Shown: positions 52,080-61,509, numbered from the stretch's first letter. The stretch: DNA of 64,000 nucleotides from Rhodobacteraceae bacterium M385 (GCA_025141835.1 CP081102.1:2232001-2296000), one strand, 5' to 3'. Numbers and translations are program-made. The notes: generated by a model from the sequence alone, not told the origin.

Positions 52080-52520
52080 TTAGCGCCACGCTTTCGCGGC
52101 GAGTTCTGTCAGGAAGCCGCCAATTAGCCCGCCCACAAGCAGCACGCCCCAGACGCCGGGGGTCAGAGATTGCAGGAAATACTCTAGGAACAACTCCATC
52201 GTGGCAGTGACCGCCTCTCCGGGGTTGTCATAGCGCAGATCGGCCGAGCGCATGAACATCGTCCGCAACGCAAACAGCGACAGTCCAAAAAACGCAATCT
52301 GGGCTCCCGTGCGCATCCCATTCGACAAAGCTCTGCTGATGCCTGCGCCCGCGCGGTTGCCCATCACCACCCAGCCTTGCCAGAAGCCGATCACCGCGAT
52401 CGTGATGTTGAAATAGGTCGCCGATGTTTCCGGCGGAAACGTCAGTTTCGCCTGCATCGCCGCCAGATAGGCGACCGCGAAGAAAAGAAAACCGCCAGCC
52501 AGTTTCGCCCCTGTAGGCAT
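52080..52520 (-). CDS. trgA: TrgA family membrane protein
   Basis: A 146-residue protein with about three to four hydrophobic segments and motifs GGFLFFAVAYLAA, FNITIAVIGFWQGWVVMG and GVLLVGGLIGGFLTE characteristic of TrgA. ATG 52520 has AGGGA upstream; the TAA stop is directly followed by the trgB ATG. TrgA was described with TrgB and CysK in tellurite resistance of Rhodobacter sphaeroides. It lies in the inner membrane; its mechanism is unknown. Confidence 0.85.
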   Translation of the reverse strand: MPTGAKLAGGFLFFAVAYLAAMQAKLTFPPETSATYFNITIAVIGFWQGWVVMGNRAGAGISRALSNGMRTGAQIAFFGLSLFALRTMFMRSADLRYDNPGEAVTATMELFLEYFLQSLTPGVWGVLLVGGLIGGFLTELAAKAWR

Positions 52521-52672
52521 AATCGCGTCCCTGTCCCGTTGCGCCCGGACCTGCCGACTATGCGGCATCCGTGTTGGGGGCAATTTCGAAGATGAACGGG
52601 TTTTGCGCAAGGGTCGCGCGCTCTATCGCTTTGGTGGGGTGGCCAATAAGACTCACCTTCCACGGCGGCGCT

Positions 52673-54085
52673 TCAGCCAGCCTGCGGCCTGCCCTTGTAG
52701 GCTTCCAGCGCCCTTGCTCTCCCCTCGGCGGCACTGACGATTGGCTTTGCCGGGTAGCCCATATCGGGCGACAGGTCCCAAGATCGCGGCACTGCCTCAA
52801 AGTAATCCAGCGCCGTTTCCAGCGCTGGTTGCGTCGTCTCGGCCAGCCATCTCATGCGGTAGCGGCCCGCCTTGTCGAACTTCTCGGCTTGAGTTTCAGG
52901 GTTAAAGACGCGGAAGAACGGCGTCGCGTCGGGGCCAGAGCCCGCCGACCATTGCCACCCCATCGCGTTGCTGGCCGGGTCCCAGTCCACCAAACAATCT
53001 GCAAACCAGTCGAGGCCGATTTTCCAGTGACACATCAGGTGCTTGGTCAGGTAAGAGGCCACCAGCATCCGCGCCCGATTGTGCATTCGACCCGTCACAT
53101 ACATCTCGCGCATGGCGGCATCGACCACCGGCATCCCGGTGCGCCCCTGCTTCCAGGCGATCACTTCCTTGCTGTCGGCGTCGGTGTTCCAAGGAAACGC
53201 ATCCCATTCCTCGCGCCAGTTGGCGTGGGTGATACGCGGTGTGTGGTAGACCAGATGATAGGCAAAATCGCGCCAGACCACTTCTTTCAGGAAAGTTTCT
53301 GCGCCCGATTTCCCCTCGGCCATGGCGCGCTGACCCGCGTGCCAGCACTGGCGGGCGCTAATTTCGCCGTAGGTCAGGTTCTCTGACAGAAGCGAGGTGC
53401 CGTTCTTCGCCAGATTGTCCCGTGCATCGGCATAGTCACCGATCCCGTGGGCTATGAAGGCCCCAAGACGCCCCTGCGCTGCCGCTTCGCCTACATTCAA
53501 ATGCGGTTCCACCACCCGAGCGCCCCGGTTCATCGCCGCGCCAAGCTGCCAATCCTCCAGCGTGTCCGAGGCAGGCCACGTCGCGGGTGCGTGAATTTTC
53601 GGTGCGGGCAGAACATCACCGGGCGAGCGGTCACGCACGGCCTTCCAGAACGGTGTGTAGACTTTGTAGAAGCCGCCGGTCTTGGTCTCCACCGTCCAAG
53701 GTTCAAACAAGACGTGGCCTTTGTGGCTAACTGCCTCGATCCCGTCGTCCTTCAAGCCCGCCTTCACCGCCTCATCGCGATTGCGGCTTTCAGGATCATA
53801 GAGCCGGTTCCAATGCACCGCCCCTGCCCCTACGTCGGCGATAACGGCCCGAAGGGTCGGCAGAGCAGCCCCTTGCCGCAGGATCAGCCTTGATCCGGCA
53901 GCGCGAAGCGCCGCATCGAACGCCGCAAGCCCAAGGCCCAATCGCCACAACGGAGCCGCGCCCAAATCGGCCGCAACCTCGTCGTAGATGAACACAGGAA
54001 CCACGGCACCGCTCGCGCAAGCCGCCACCATGGCCGGATTGTCCGACAAACGGAAATCCCGCCTTACCCAATAGAGTGATGTCAT
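52673..54085 (-). CDS. phrB: Deoxyribodipyrimidine photolyase (FAD-dependent)
   Basis: A 470-residue photolyase of the cryptochrome/photolyase family. The N-terminus YWVRRDFRLSDNPAM starts the antenna-binding domain; the FAD-binding half has TGMPVVDAAMREMYVTGRMH then NRARMLVASYLTKHL, and WDPASNAMGWQWSAGSGPDA, all conserved. It reverses UV-induced pyrimidine dimers using blue light. GGAGG precedes the ATG. It is followed by trgA after 152 bases without recognisable features, so the two may be separately expressed. Confidence 0.92.
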   Translation of the reverse strand: MTSLYWVRRDFRLSDNPAMVAACASGAVVPVFIYDEVAADLGAAPLWRLGLGLAAFDAALRAAGSRLILRQGAALPTLRAVIADVGAGAVHWNRLYDPESRNRDEAVKAGLKDDGIEAVSHKGHVLFEPWTVETKTGGFYKVYTPFWKAVRDRSPGDVLPAPKIHAPATWPASDTLEDWQLGAAMNRGARVVEPHLNVGEAAAQGRLGAFIAHGIGDYADARDNLAKNGTSLLSENLTYGEISARQCWHAGQRAMAEGKSGAETFLKEVVWRDFAYHLVYHTPRITHANWREEWDAFPWNTDADSKEVIAWKQGRTGMPVVDAAMREMYVTGRMHNRARMLVASYLTKHLMCHWKIGLDWFADCLVDWDPASNAMGWQWSAGSGPDATPFFRVFNPETQAEKFDKAGRYRMRWLAETTQPALETALDYFEAVPRSWDLSPDMGYPAKPIVSAAEGRARALEAYKGRPQAG

Positions 54086-54136
54086 GCGCCGCCCTCCTTA
54101 GGCGGAAGCTAGGGCGTGCGGCGCAGGGTCAAGGGG

Positions 54137-54424
54137 TCAGGGCGCTTCAATCAGCACCAAATCTCGCTCGGACGCGCCCGTCGCGTGGGTCATCGCCTCC
54201 TGATACTCGGGGGACTCGTAGCAGGCATTCGCTGCCTCAAGCGAAGGGAACACCGCCACGACGTTGCGTGGATGCGCCCGCCCCTCTTTCTGGATCGCCT
54301 TACCGCCGCGGGCCAGGAAACAGCCGCCATGGGCGGTGATCGCATCGGTCGCCAGCGCCGCATATTTCGAATAGGCCGCCTCGTCGGTGACGGTGACATG
54401 GGCAATCCAATAGGCTTGGGGCAT
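54137..54424 (-). CDS. DUF1330 family protein
   Basis: A 95-residue protein of the dimeric ferredoxin-like DUF1330 family (YWIAHVTVTDEAAYSKYA, GGCFLARGGKAIQKEG, VVAVFPSLEAANACYESPEY). These small proteins have unknown function. It follows alaS by 11 bases and precedes the photolyase by 51, in the same direction, so it is probably cotranscribed with alaS. Confidence 0.9.
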   Translation of the reverse strand: MPQAYWIAHVTVTDEAAYSKYAALATDAITAHGGCFLARGGKAIQKEGRAHPRNVVAVFPSLEAANACYESPEYQEAMTHATGASERDLVLIEAP

Positions 54425-54435
54425 CTTGTTTTCCT

Positions 54436-57087
54436 TTATGTTGTCTGAGCCAGTACGGCCTTCGCGGCTGCAATTGCGGCATCGGCGTTCTCTGCGCTGG
54501 CCCCGCCACCTTGGGCAAAGTCCGGGCGACCACCGCCGCCCTTGCCGCCCAGTTCGGCCACAGCCGCGCGAACCAGATCCACGGCGCTGATCTTGCCTTT
54601 CAGATCATCGGTGACGCCTGCCGCAACAGCCGCCTTACCGCCCGTGTCGGCCACCAGCAGCACCGCGCCCGACCCCAGACGCGCCTTATGCTCGTCCACG
54701 ATCCCGGCCAGGTCCTTGCCTGTCACGCCGCTCAGCGCTTGGCCGTGGAAGTTAATGCCGTTAACGGCTTCTGCTTCGGCAGCCTGCGCGCCGCCCGCCA
54801 TGGCCAATTCCCGGCGTAGCTGCGCCACTTCGTTTTCCAGCTTCTTGCGGTCGTCCTTCAGGGCCTTTACTCGATCCATCACGTCGTCAGGTTGAGCGTT
54901 CAGCTCAAGCGCCAAAGCGCCCATACGGCTGTCTTGCGCGCTGAGATAGTCGAACGCGGCGGGGCCTGTCAGCGCCTCGATCCGGCGCACACCAGCGCTC
55001 GACGCGCTGTCACCAAGCGTCACGAAAACACCGATATCGCCGGTCCGCTGCACATGGGTGCCGCCGCACAACTCCAACGAATATGTGTCGCCCGATGTGC
55101 CCTTGCCCGATCCGGCCTGCGCCCCCATGGAGACCACGCGCACCTCGTCGCCGTATTTCTCACCGAACAGCGCCTGAGCGCCCAGATCGCGGGCGTCATC
55201 GGGCGTCATGATCCGTGTTTCCACCGCGCCGTTTTGGCGGATGAATTCGTTCACCTCAGCCTCAACAGCCGCCAGTTCTTCGCGCGACAATGCCTTGCCG
55301 TGGCTGAAGTCAAACCGCAGCCGGTCCGGCGCGTTGAGAGAGCCCCGTTGCGCAACGTGATCGCCAAGGGCGCGACGCAGCGCCTCGTGCAGCAAGTGCG
55401 TGGCCGAGTGGTTGGCGCGGATTGTCGTGCGTCGGGCGTGATCGACGGTCAATTCCGCCCCTTGGCCCACCTTGATTTCGCCCTCAGTCACATCGCCGAT
55501 ATGCAGGAAAACGTCCGCCACCTTGCGCGTGTCCGTCACTGTCACGACGCCGCTTTCGGTGCGAATAAGCCCCGTGTCGCCGACTTGCCCGCCAGATTCC
55601 GCGTAGAACGGCGTCTGGTTCGTGACCACGGTGACGCTACCCTTGGCCGCATCTACTTGGGTGCCGTCTTGCACCAGCGCCAACACTTGGCCCTCGGCCA
55701 CTTCCGTGTCGTAGCCGAGGAACTCTGTCACGCCGTTTTTCTCTGCAATATCAAACCAGATCGTGGCATCCGCCGCGTCGCCCGAGCCGCTCCATGCGGC
55801 CCGCGCCTTGGCCTTTTGCTCGGCCATGGCGGTGTCGAACCCTTCGGTATCCACCGCGCGGCCCTGCTCGCGCAGGGCGTCTTGGGTCAGATCGAGCGGG
55901 AAGCCATAGGTGTCGTAAAGCTTGAACGCCGCCTCGCCGGGCAGGTTGCCGCCCTCGGGCAGTTTGGACACTTCATCGTCCAGCAATTTCAGGCCGCGAT
56001 CGAGCGTCTGGCGGAAGCGTTCTTCCTCCAGCTTCAGGGTCTCGGTGATAAGCGATTGCGCTTGGCCGAGTTCCGCGTATGCCTGCCCCATCTGGCTGAC
56101 CAAAGCCGGCACAAGGCGGTACATCAGCGGGTCTTTCGCGCCCAAAAGATGCGCGTGGCGCATGGCGCGGCGCATGATCCGGCGCAGCACATAACCGCGC
56201 CCGTCGTTGGAGGGCATTACGCCATCGGCAATCAGGAACGAGGTCGAGCGCAGGTGATCGGCGATCACCCGGTGGTGCACGTTCTGATCCCCGTCCAAAT
56301 CGGTGGAGGACGCATGGGCCGAAGCCTCCATCAACGCGCGCATCGTGTCGGTATCGTAGTTATCGTGGCTGCCTTGCAGCAACGCGCCGATCCGCTCCAA
56401 CCCCATGCCGGTGTCGATCGACTGCATGTCCAGTGGCACCATCGAGCCATCGGCGAACTGCTCGTTCTGCATGAAGACGATGTTCCAGATCTCAATGAAC
56501 CGGTCGCCGTCTTCTTCGGGCGAGCCCGGAGGGCCACCCCAGATATGCTCCCCATGGTCATAGAAAATCTCGGTGCATGGACCGCAGGGCCCCGTGGGCC
56601 CCATCTGCCAGAAGTTATCGTTTGTGGCGATGCGGATAATCCGCGCCTCGGGCACGCCGACCTTTTTCCAGATATCAAACGCCTCGTCGTCGGTATGGTA
56701 AACCGTCACGTAAAGGCGGTCTTTGGCCAAGCCGAAATCGTTTGTAATCAGCTCCCACGCGTAGCGGATCGCGTCTTCCTTAAAGTAGTCGCCAAAGCTG
56801 AAGTTGCCGAGCATCTCGAAAAACGTGTGATGGCGGGCTGTGTAGCCGACGTTATCAAGGTCGTTGTGCTTGCCGCCCGCGCGCACGCATTTCTGGCTAG
56901 AGGTGGCGCGGACATAGTCGCGCTTCTCGACCCCGGTAAACAGGTTCTTGAACTGCACCATGCCCGAGTTCACGAACATCAACGTCGGGTCGTTGCGCGG
57001 CACCAGCGGGCTGGAGGGGACAACTTCGTGCCCCTGCCGCCCAAAGTAATCAAGAAAGGTGGAGCGGATATCGTTAAGGCTGGTCAT
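54436..57087 (-). CDS. alaS: Alanyl-tRNA synthetase
   Basis: A full-length (883 residues) alanyl-tRNA synthetase. The class II core begins NDIRSTFLDYFGRQGHEVVP and has VNSGMVQFKNLFTG; the editing domain has its zinc pairs HSATH (in NHSATHLLHEAL) and CGGTH, and the C-terminal C-Ala domain ends with a glycine-rich GGKGGGGRPDFAQGGG stretch. It charges tRNA(Ala). The ATG is the usual start. It lies downstream of the recA terminator and heads a long co-directional series of genes. Confidence 0.97.
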   Translation of the reverse strand: MTSLNDIRSTFLDYFGRQGHEVVPSSPLVPRNDPTLMFVNSGMVQFKNLFTGVEKRDYVRATSSQKCVRAGGKHNDLDNVGYTARHHTFFEMLGNFSFGDYFKEDAIRYAWELITNDFGLAKDRLYVTVYHTDDEAFDIWKKVGVPEARIIRIATNDNFWQMGPTGPCGPCTEIFYDHGEHIWGGPPGSPEEDGDRFIEIWNIVFMQNEQFADGSMVPLDMQSIDTGMGLERIGALLQGSHDNYDTDTMRALMEASAHASSTDLDGDQNVHHRVIADHLRSTSFLIADGVMPSNDGRGYVLRRIMRRAMRHAHLLGAKDPLMYRLVPALVSQMGQAYAELGQAQSLITETLKLEEERFRQTLDRGLKLLDDEVSKLPEGGNLPGEAAFKLYDTYGFPLDLTQDALREQGRAVDTEGFDTAMAEQKAKARAAWSGSGDAADATIWFDIAEKNGVTEFLGYDTEVAEGQVLALVQDGTQVDAAKGSVTVVTNQTPFYAESGGQVGDTGLIRTESGVVTVTDTRKVADVFLHIGDVTEGEIKVGQGAELTVDHARRTTIRANHSATHLLHEALRRALGDHVAQRGSLNAPDRLRFDFSHGKALSREELAAVEAEVNEFIRQNGAVETRIMTPDDARDLGAQALFGEKYGDEVRVVSMGAQAGSGKGTSGDTYSLELCGGTHVQRTGDIGVFVTLGDSASSAGVRRIEALTGPAAFDYLSAQDSRMGALALELNAQPDDVMDRVKALKDDRKKLENEVAQLRRELAMAGGAQAAEAEAVNGINFHGQALSGVTGKDLAGIVDEHKARLGSGAVLLVADTGGKAAVAAGVTDDLKGKISAVDLVRAAVAELGGKGGGGRPDFAQGGGASAENADAAIAAAKAVLAQTT

Positions 57088-57189
57088 GGCGCGGCGGTTC
57101 CAAAGCTAGAGGTGCGGCGCATGATGTAACCCTGCCCCGCGCCCCTGTCCATGTTCCCTTCGCGAAAAAGGCTGCGCGTGTCGCGCACG

Positions 57190-57219
57190 AAAAAGGGCGG
57201 CCCGTGAAGGCCACCCTTT
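57190..57219 (-). terminator. Rho-independent terminator of recA
   Basis: On the minus strand AAAGGGTGGCC pairs with GGCCGCCCTTT (11 bp, one G-U pair, 6-base loop) and is followed by further T's, giving TTTTT at the end of the stem. It lies about 80 bases after the recA stop and separates recA from alaS. Confidence 0.8.
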
Positions 57220-57299
57220 CCCCGGATATTCTCCTGCTCGGGGTGGGACCGATCAGGGGGGTGGATTTCAGCAGTCACCCATCTGCGACTTGCGGTGAT

Positions 57300-58373
57300 T
57301 TACGCGTCGTCTTCCACCATATCGGGATCGTCTTTATCCATATCGAAGTCGAGCCCGTGGGCGGCGCGAATCTTGTCTTCGATCTCATGGGCGATCTTGG
57401 GATTGTCGCGCATGAATTGCTTGGCGTTCTCGCGGCCTTGGCCCACGCGTTCATCCCCGTAGGAGAACCAGCTGCCGGATTTTTCAACAATGCCCGCTTT
57501 CACGCCCATGTCGATCAGCTCACCCATCTTCGAAATGCCTTCGCCGTACATGATGTCAAATTCCACCTGCTTAAACGGCGGCGCGACTTTGTTTTTAACG
57601 ACCTTAACCCTTGTGGCGTTGCCCACGACCTCATCCCGATCCTTGATCGCGCCGATGCGGCGGATGTCCAACCGGACGGAGGAATAGAACTTCAGCGCGT
57701 TGCCGCCTGTCGTTGTCTCGGGCGAGCCGAACATGACGCCGATCTTCATGCGGATTTGGTTAATGAAGATGACCATACAGCCGGAACGGTTGATCGAGCC
57801 GGTCAATTTGCGCATTGCCTGAGACATCAGGCGGGCGTGAACACCGACCGAGCTGTCGCCCATGTCGCCCTCAAGCTCGGACTTCGGCGTCAGTGCCGCG
57901 ACCGAGTCGACGATAACCATGCTTACCGCGCCGGAACGAACCAGCGTATCGACAATCTCCAACGCCTGTTCGCCAGTGTCAGGCTGCGAGATCAGCAACT
58001 CATCCAGATCAACGCCCAACTTCCGCGCGTATTGTGGGTCTAGCGCGTGTTCCGCATCCACAAAGGCACAAACCCCGCCCTTCTTCTGCTCTTCCGCGAC
58101 CGCGTGAAGCGTCAGCGTGGTCTTGCCCGAGCTTTCGGGGCCATAGATTTCAACGATCCGCCCCTTGGGCAGGCCACCAATCCCCAAGGCGATATCCAGC
58201 CCGAGAGATCCGGTTGAGGTTGACTCAATCTCTTGGATGGCATTCTCGCCGCCCAATTTCATGATGGAACCCTTGCCAAACTGGCGTTCAATCTGCGCCA
58301 ATGCGCTATCGAGGGCTTTTTGCTTATCTGCTGATTTACGATCGGTCATGTCGAGAAGGTTCGCCGTTGCCAT
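57300..58373 (-). CDS. recA: RecA recombinase
   Basis: A 357-residue RecA. Walker A is GPESSGKT, Walker B follows in MVIVDSVAALTP, and the family segments GSIMKLG, FINQIRMKIGVMFG and ALKFYSSVRLDIRRIG are intact; the acidic C-terminal tail DFDMDKDDPDMVEDDA is typical. It drives homologous recombination and triggers LexA cleavage. ATG 58373 is preceded by AAGGAC; a GTG nine bases upstream overlaps the ribosome binding site and is unlikely. The 85 bases before it end at an SOS box. Confidence 0.98.
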   Translation of the reverse strand: MATANLLDMTDRKSADKQKALDSALAQIERQFGKGSIMKLGGENAIQEIESTSTGSLGLDIALGIGGLPKGRIVEIYGPESSGKTTLTLHAVAEEQKKGGVCAFVDAEHALDPQYARKLGVDLDELLISQPDTGEQALEIVDTLVRSGAVSMVIVDSVAALTPKSELEGDMGDSSVGVHARLMSQAMRKLTGSINRSGCMVIFINQIRMKIGVMFGSPETTTGGNALKFYSSVRLDIRRIGAIKDRDEVVGNATRVKVVKNKVAPPFKQVEFDIMYGEGISKMGELIDMGVKAGIVEKSGSWFSYGDERVGQGRENAKQFMRDNPKIAHEIEDKIRAAHGLDFDMDKDDPDMVEDDA

Positions 58374-58457
58374 GGAATTCACGTCCTTATGTCACGCCGC
58401 AGGGTCTGGCGGCAATGGGGCCGGTTGGGGAAGCGCCCTTGGGTCCGGCAATATTTT

Positions 58458-58472
58458 GTTCTACTCTTGTTC
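58458..58472 (-). promoter_or_regulatory. SOS (LexA) box of recA
   Basis: GTTC-TACTCTT-GTTC fits the alphaproteobacterial LexA motif GTTC-N7-GTTC exactly. It lies 85 bases upstream of the recA start codon, where a LexA-repressed promoter is expected. Confidence 0.85.
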
Positions 58473-58591
58473 TCGCCTTGGGTACTAAACAAAACGAGAA
58501 CAAATCAAGTTAAATCTTCTATGCTGTGATCTTTCACGGTGAGGCGTTAACAATCGGTTACGATTGGACGGAAAAATGAGGAAAGCGGCCC

Positions 58592-59197
58592 ATGTTAGTG
58601 TTCTGGAAGGCGCGGCTGGTGCTTTTGGCGGTCCCGAAGACAGGGACGACGGCGCTGGAACAAGCGCTGTTGCCCTATGCGGATTCAGCAATTCTCAACC
58701 CGCCGCAGCAAAAGCATTGCACCGTTCGGCGCTACCGGAACCAAGTGCAGAAGTTTTTTGAGCAGCGCGGTCAGCGAAAGCTCGAGCTGATGGCCGTGGT
58801 CCGCGAACCCGTCGGATGGCTTTCCAGCTGGTATCGTTACCGGGCCCGCGACGACATTCGCGGTAGCGCTAATTCTACCGCCGAGATCAGCTTTGATGAC
58901 TTCGTGGACGCTTGGCTGCAAGAGTCTCCGCCGGAGTTCGCCAAGGTTGGGCGTCAATCGCGCTTTGTGGCTGAGGAGGATGGATCGCTTGGTGTGGACC
59001 ATCTGTTTCGCCATGACCAATTGGACCGCGCCGTGGCGTTTCTGGAAGGGCGGATCAACGGAAAGCTGGAGGTCGGCCGCAGTAACGTATCCCCTGTTCG
59101 CGACGTCGGTCTAAGCCCAGAGATGGAGGCAAGATTGCGAACGGAAGCCCCCGAGGAATTCGCCCTGTGGGAGCAATTGGGCGGCGAGCCACTCTAG
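58592..59197 (+). CDS. Sulfotransferase-like protein
   Basis: A 201-residue protein with the 5'-phosphosulfate-binding loop VPKTGTTALEQAL (PKTGTT at residues 15-20) and the downstream 3'-phosphate motif VVREPVGWLSSWYRYRAR, the two PAPS-binding elements of the sulfotransferase fold. The substrate is unknown; bacterial relatives act on polysaccharides or small molecules. AGGAAAG precedes the ATG. Its TAG stop overlaps the TAG of the convergent cckA gene in a shared CTAG. Confidence 0.75.
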   Translation: MLVFWKARLVLLAVPKTGTTALEQALLPYADSAILNPPQQKHCTVRRYRNQVQKFFEQRGQRKLELMAVVREPVGWLSSWYRYRARDDIRGSANSTAEISFDDFVDAWLQESPPEFAKVGRQSRFVAEEDGSLGVDHLFRHDQLDRAVAFLEGRINGKLEVGRSNVSPVRDVGLSPEMEARLRTEAPEEFALWEQLGGEPL

Positions 59198-61509
59198 TGC
59201 AATTGCTGCCGCACAGTTTCCGTCAGGTCGGTTAGCGAAAACGGTTTCGGCAAGAAGACCGAACCCGGAACGCCAATTGATCCCCCCTCCATCGCATCTT
59301 CCGCGTAGCCCGACACGAACACCACCTTGGTTGCCGGGCGCTCTTTCAGCGCTTCGCGTACCCATGAGGGGCCGTCCATGCCCGGCATGATGACGTCCGT
59401 CACGAATAGATCGATCTCCAGCGTGTCATCGGACAAGGTTTCCAACGCCTCTTCGGCGCAGGCGGCTTCAAGAACCGTGTAGCCCCGAAGCCGCAACGCC
59501 CGAGAGGCGAAGGCGCGGACCGGCGCCTCATCTTCCACCAACAATACCACGCTGGGGCGGCCGTCGCTGGTTGGATCGGTGATCTCCGTCGCCTTGGCTT
59601 CGATAACGTCAGTTGGTTCTTGTAGATTGGCCTTCGCATGGGCGGGAATGTAAATTGTGAACGTGGTGCCCGAGCCCACGACGCTATCCACGAAGATGTA
59701 GCCGCCGGTTTGCTTAATGATGCCATACGCCATCGAGAGTCCGAGGCCCGTCCCCTCCCCAGTTCGTTTCGTGGTGAAGAACGGTTCGAAAATTCGGTTC
59801 AATTTGTCGGCAGGAATGCCATGCCCGTGGTCGCGCACGCGGATCGTCACATAGGACCCGTTGGGCACGATCACCTGGTCACGGGCCATGGGCGAGGTCA
59901 GATGCACCATGCGCGTTTCAACCCGAACCTCGCCACCATCAGGCATTGCATCACGGGCGTTCACCACGAGGTTCATGATTACTTGATCCAACTGCCGCCG
60001 GTCCGCCCGAATGGGTTGTAAGTCCGGGTCGTTGGACAAGGACAGTGAGATCTTCTCCCCCACGAGGCGGTTGAGAAGATGTGTCAATTCACTGATAGAA
60101 TCGCTGAGATCCATAACCTCTGGCTCTAGCGTCTGTTTGCGAGAGAACGCCAAAAGTTGCCCCACAAGACTCGCGGCGCGGTTGGCGTTCTGGTTAATCT
60201 GAACCAGATCCGCATAATCGGGATCGCCCTGATCGTGGCGCAGCAGAAGCAGATCACAATGGCCGGTGATCGCGGTGAGCAGGTTGTTAAAGTCATGGGC
60301 CACGCCGCCAGCAAGCTCGCCAATCGCCTGCATTTTCTGGCTTTGAACAAACTGCTGTTCCAGGTTCTTCAACTCGGTCGCGTCGTGTAGCACGGCCAAT
60401 AATGATGGCCCCGTGCCATCCACAATCCGACTTAGGGAAATCTGCAAGAAAGTCTCATCCTTGCGCTGCTTGGCTCGCGCCACTTCTGAACGGTTCGGCA
60501 CCCTTTCGGCCAAGGAATCTGCGACCCAGTCGCCCACGGGGCGGCCCAGGTTTTCCACGAATTGCGACATCGGGCCCGTGGCCGATGCCTCGATCCCCAA
60601 AAGAGCTTGGGCGCGGTAGTTGGAGGCCAAGACCTCTCCGTCCGCGCTGATATGCAAGAGCGCTACAGGCAGCGACTCAAAGGCCCGCGCAGCGACCGAG
60701 GCGGCGGGCGGCTCGGACAGGCCGGGGACGGCATAAACCTCTCGGCGGCCGTCCTTGGAGGGGACAACAATAGGAATAACCTCAATACTGCCGTCCACGC
60801 CCGAAAGACTGGAGCGTCTGCCCGCCACAAGTGGTTGATCTGGAAACACATCTTCAAAGGTCGTTGCACGACGGCCCAGGACTTCGCGCATCGCGGAATT
60901 CATCGACAGCACGGTGTCATTGTGACTGACCACCATCATCGGCAAACCGATCCATTCCCCATGGCGAGAGTTGGCATCTGCCATGTCGTCCATACGCCAA
61001 ATCACGCCGCCGTTTAGCCGATGCGCCGCCAAGCGCACTGTCCCGCGCGGCGTCACTACGATTTCATGGGCAGAAGGGCGGCGGCCAAGGGCGGTTTCCT
61101 GCCGAAACACCACCGCCGCTGCATTGGGCAATACGCCCGCAATTGCCCGTGCCATGGGCTGGCCCAACCGGTCGCCAAACCGACGTTCTGCCGCCGCATT
61201 TTGCAAGACAATCGCGCCGTCTTCGTCGGTGCAGAAACACGGCGCAGGATCATGGTGTATTAAGGAAAAGGCCGCTTGAAACGTATTCTGAAGCCGCCAC
61301 ATGCGCCAAATATCGCGCAAAGCAACCAAACCCGCCGCAGCTAAAAAACCACCGGTCGCGGCCATCAGGCCAAAGCGCAGCTCAGCCCCTGGTGCCAAAA
61401 GCGTCGCGCCCCCCGCGACAACGCCTAGGACCAGTAGCACAACTGGCTGAACAAACGGTTTTATTCCCCGTGCGTCCTTAATGACCCGATCAGCCGTTTC
61501 GTCTGTCAC
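59194..61509 (-). CDS. cckA: Cell-cycle hybrid histidine kinase CckA
   Basis: A 771-residue hybrid kinase: two N-terminal membrane helices (about residues 20-40 and 46-66), PAS-like sensory domains to about 370, a dimerisation/phosphoacceptor domain with GELAGGVAHDFNNLL, an ATPase domain (NLVVNARDAMPDGG, FEPFFTTKRTGEGTGLGLS) and a C-terminal receiver with the phosphorylated Asp in FVTDVIMPGMDG. This order matches CckA, which phosphorylates ChpT and hence CtrA and CpdR in alphaproteobacteria. Neither chpT nor ctrA is in the window. Confidence 0.93.
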   Translation of the reverse strand: MTDETADRVIKDARGIKPFVQPVVLLVLGVVAGGATLLAPGAELRFGLMAATGGFLAAAGLVALRDIWRMWRLQNTFQAAFSLIHHDPAPCFCTDEDGAIVLQNAAAERRFGDRLGQPMARAIAGVLPNAAAVVFRQETALGRRPSAHEIVVTPRGTVRLAAHRLNGGVIWRMDDMADANSRHGEWIGLPMMVVSHNDTVLSMNSAMREVLGRRATTFEDVFPDQPLVAGRRSSLSGVDGSIEVIPIVVPSKDGRREVYAVPGLSEPPAASVAARAFESLPVALLHISADGEVLASNYRAQALLGIEASATGPMSQFVENLGRPVGDWVADSLAERVPNRSEVARAKQRKDETFLQISLSRIVDGTGPSLLAVLHDATELKNLEQQFVQSQKMQAIGELAGGVAHDFNNLLTAITGHCDLLLLRHDQGDPDYADLVQINQNANRAASLVGQLLAFSRKQTLEPEVMDLSDSISELTHLLNRLVGEKISLSLSNDPDLQPIRADRRQLDQVIMNLVVNARDAMPDGGEVRVETRMVHLTSPMARDQVIVPNGSYVTIRVRDHGHGIPADKLNRIFEPFFTTKRTGEGTGLGLSMAYGIIKQTGGYIFVDSVVGSGTTFTIYIPAHAKANLQEPTDVIEAKATEITDPTSDGRPSVVLLVEDEAPVRAFASRALRLRGYTVLEAACAEEALETLSDDTLEIDLFVTDVIMPGMDGPSWVREALKERPATKVVFVSGYAEDAMEGGSIGVPGSVFLPKPFSLTDLTETVRQQLH

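Noticed and set aside
54892..57129. 745-codon open frame on the plus strand opposite alaS
   Set aside because: It mirrors alaS, which is unmistakable on the other strand; the product is rich in R, H, A and V as expected from antisense reading of GC-rich coding DNA and matches no family.
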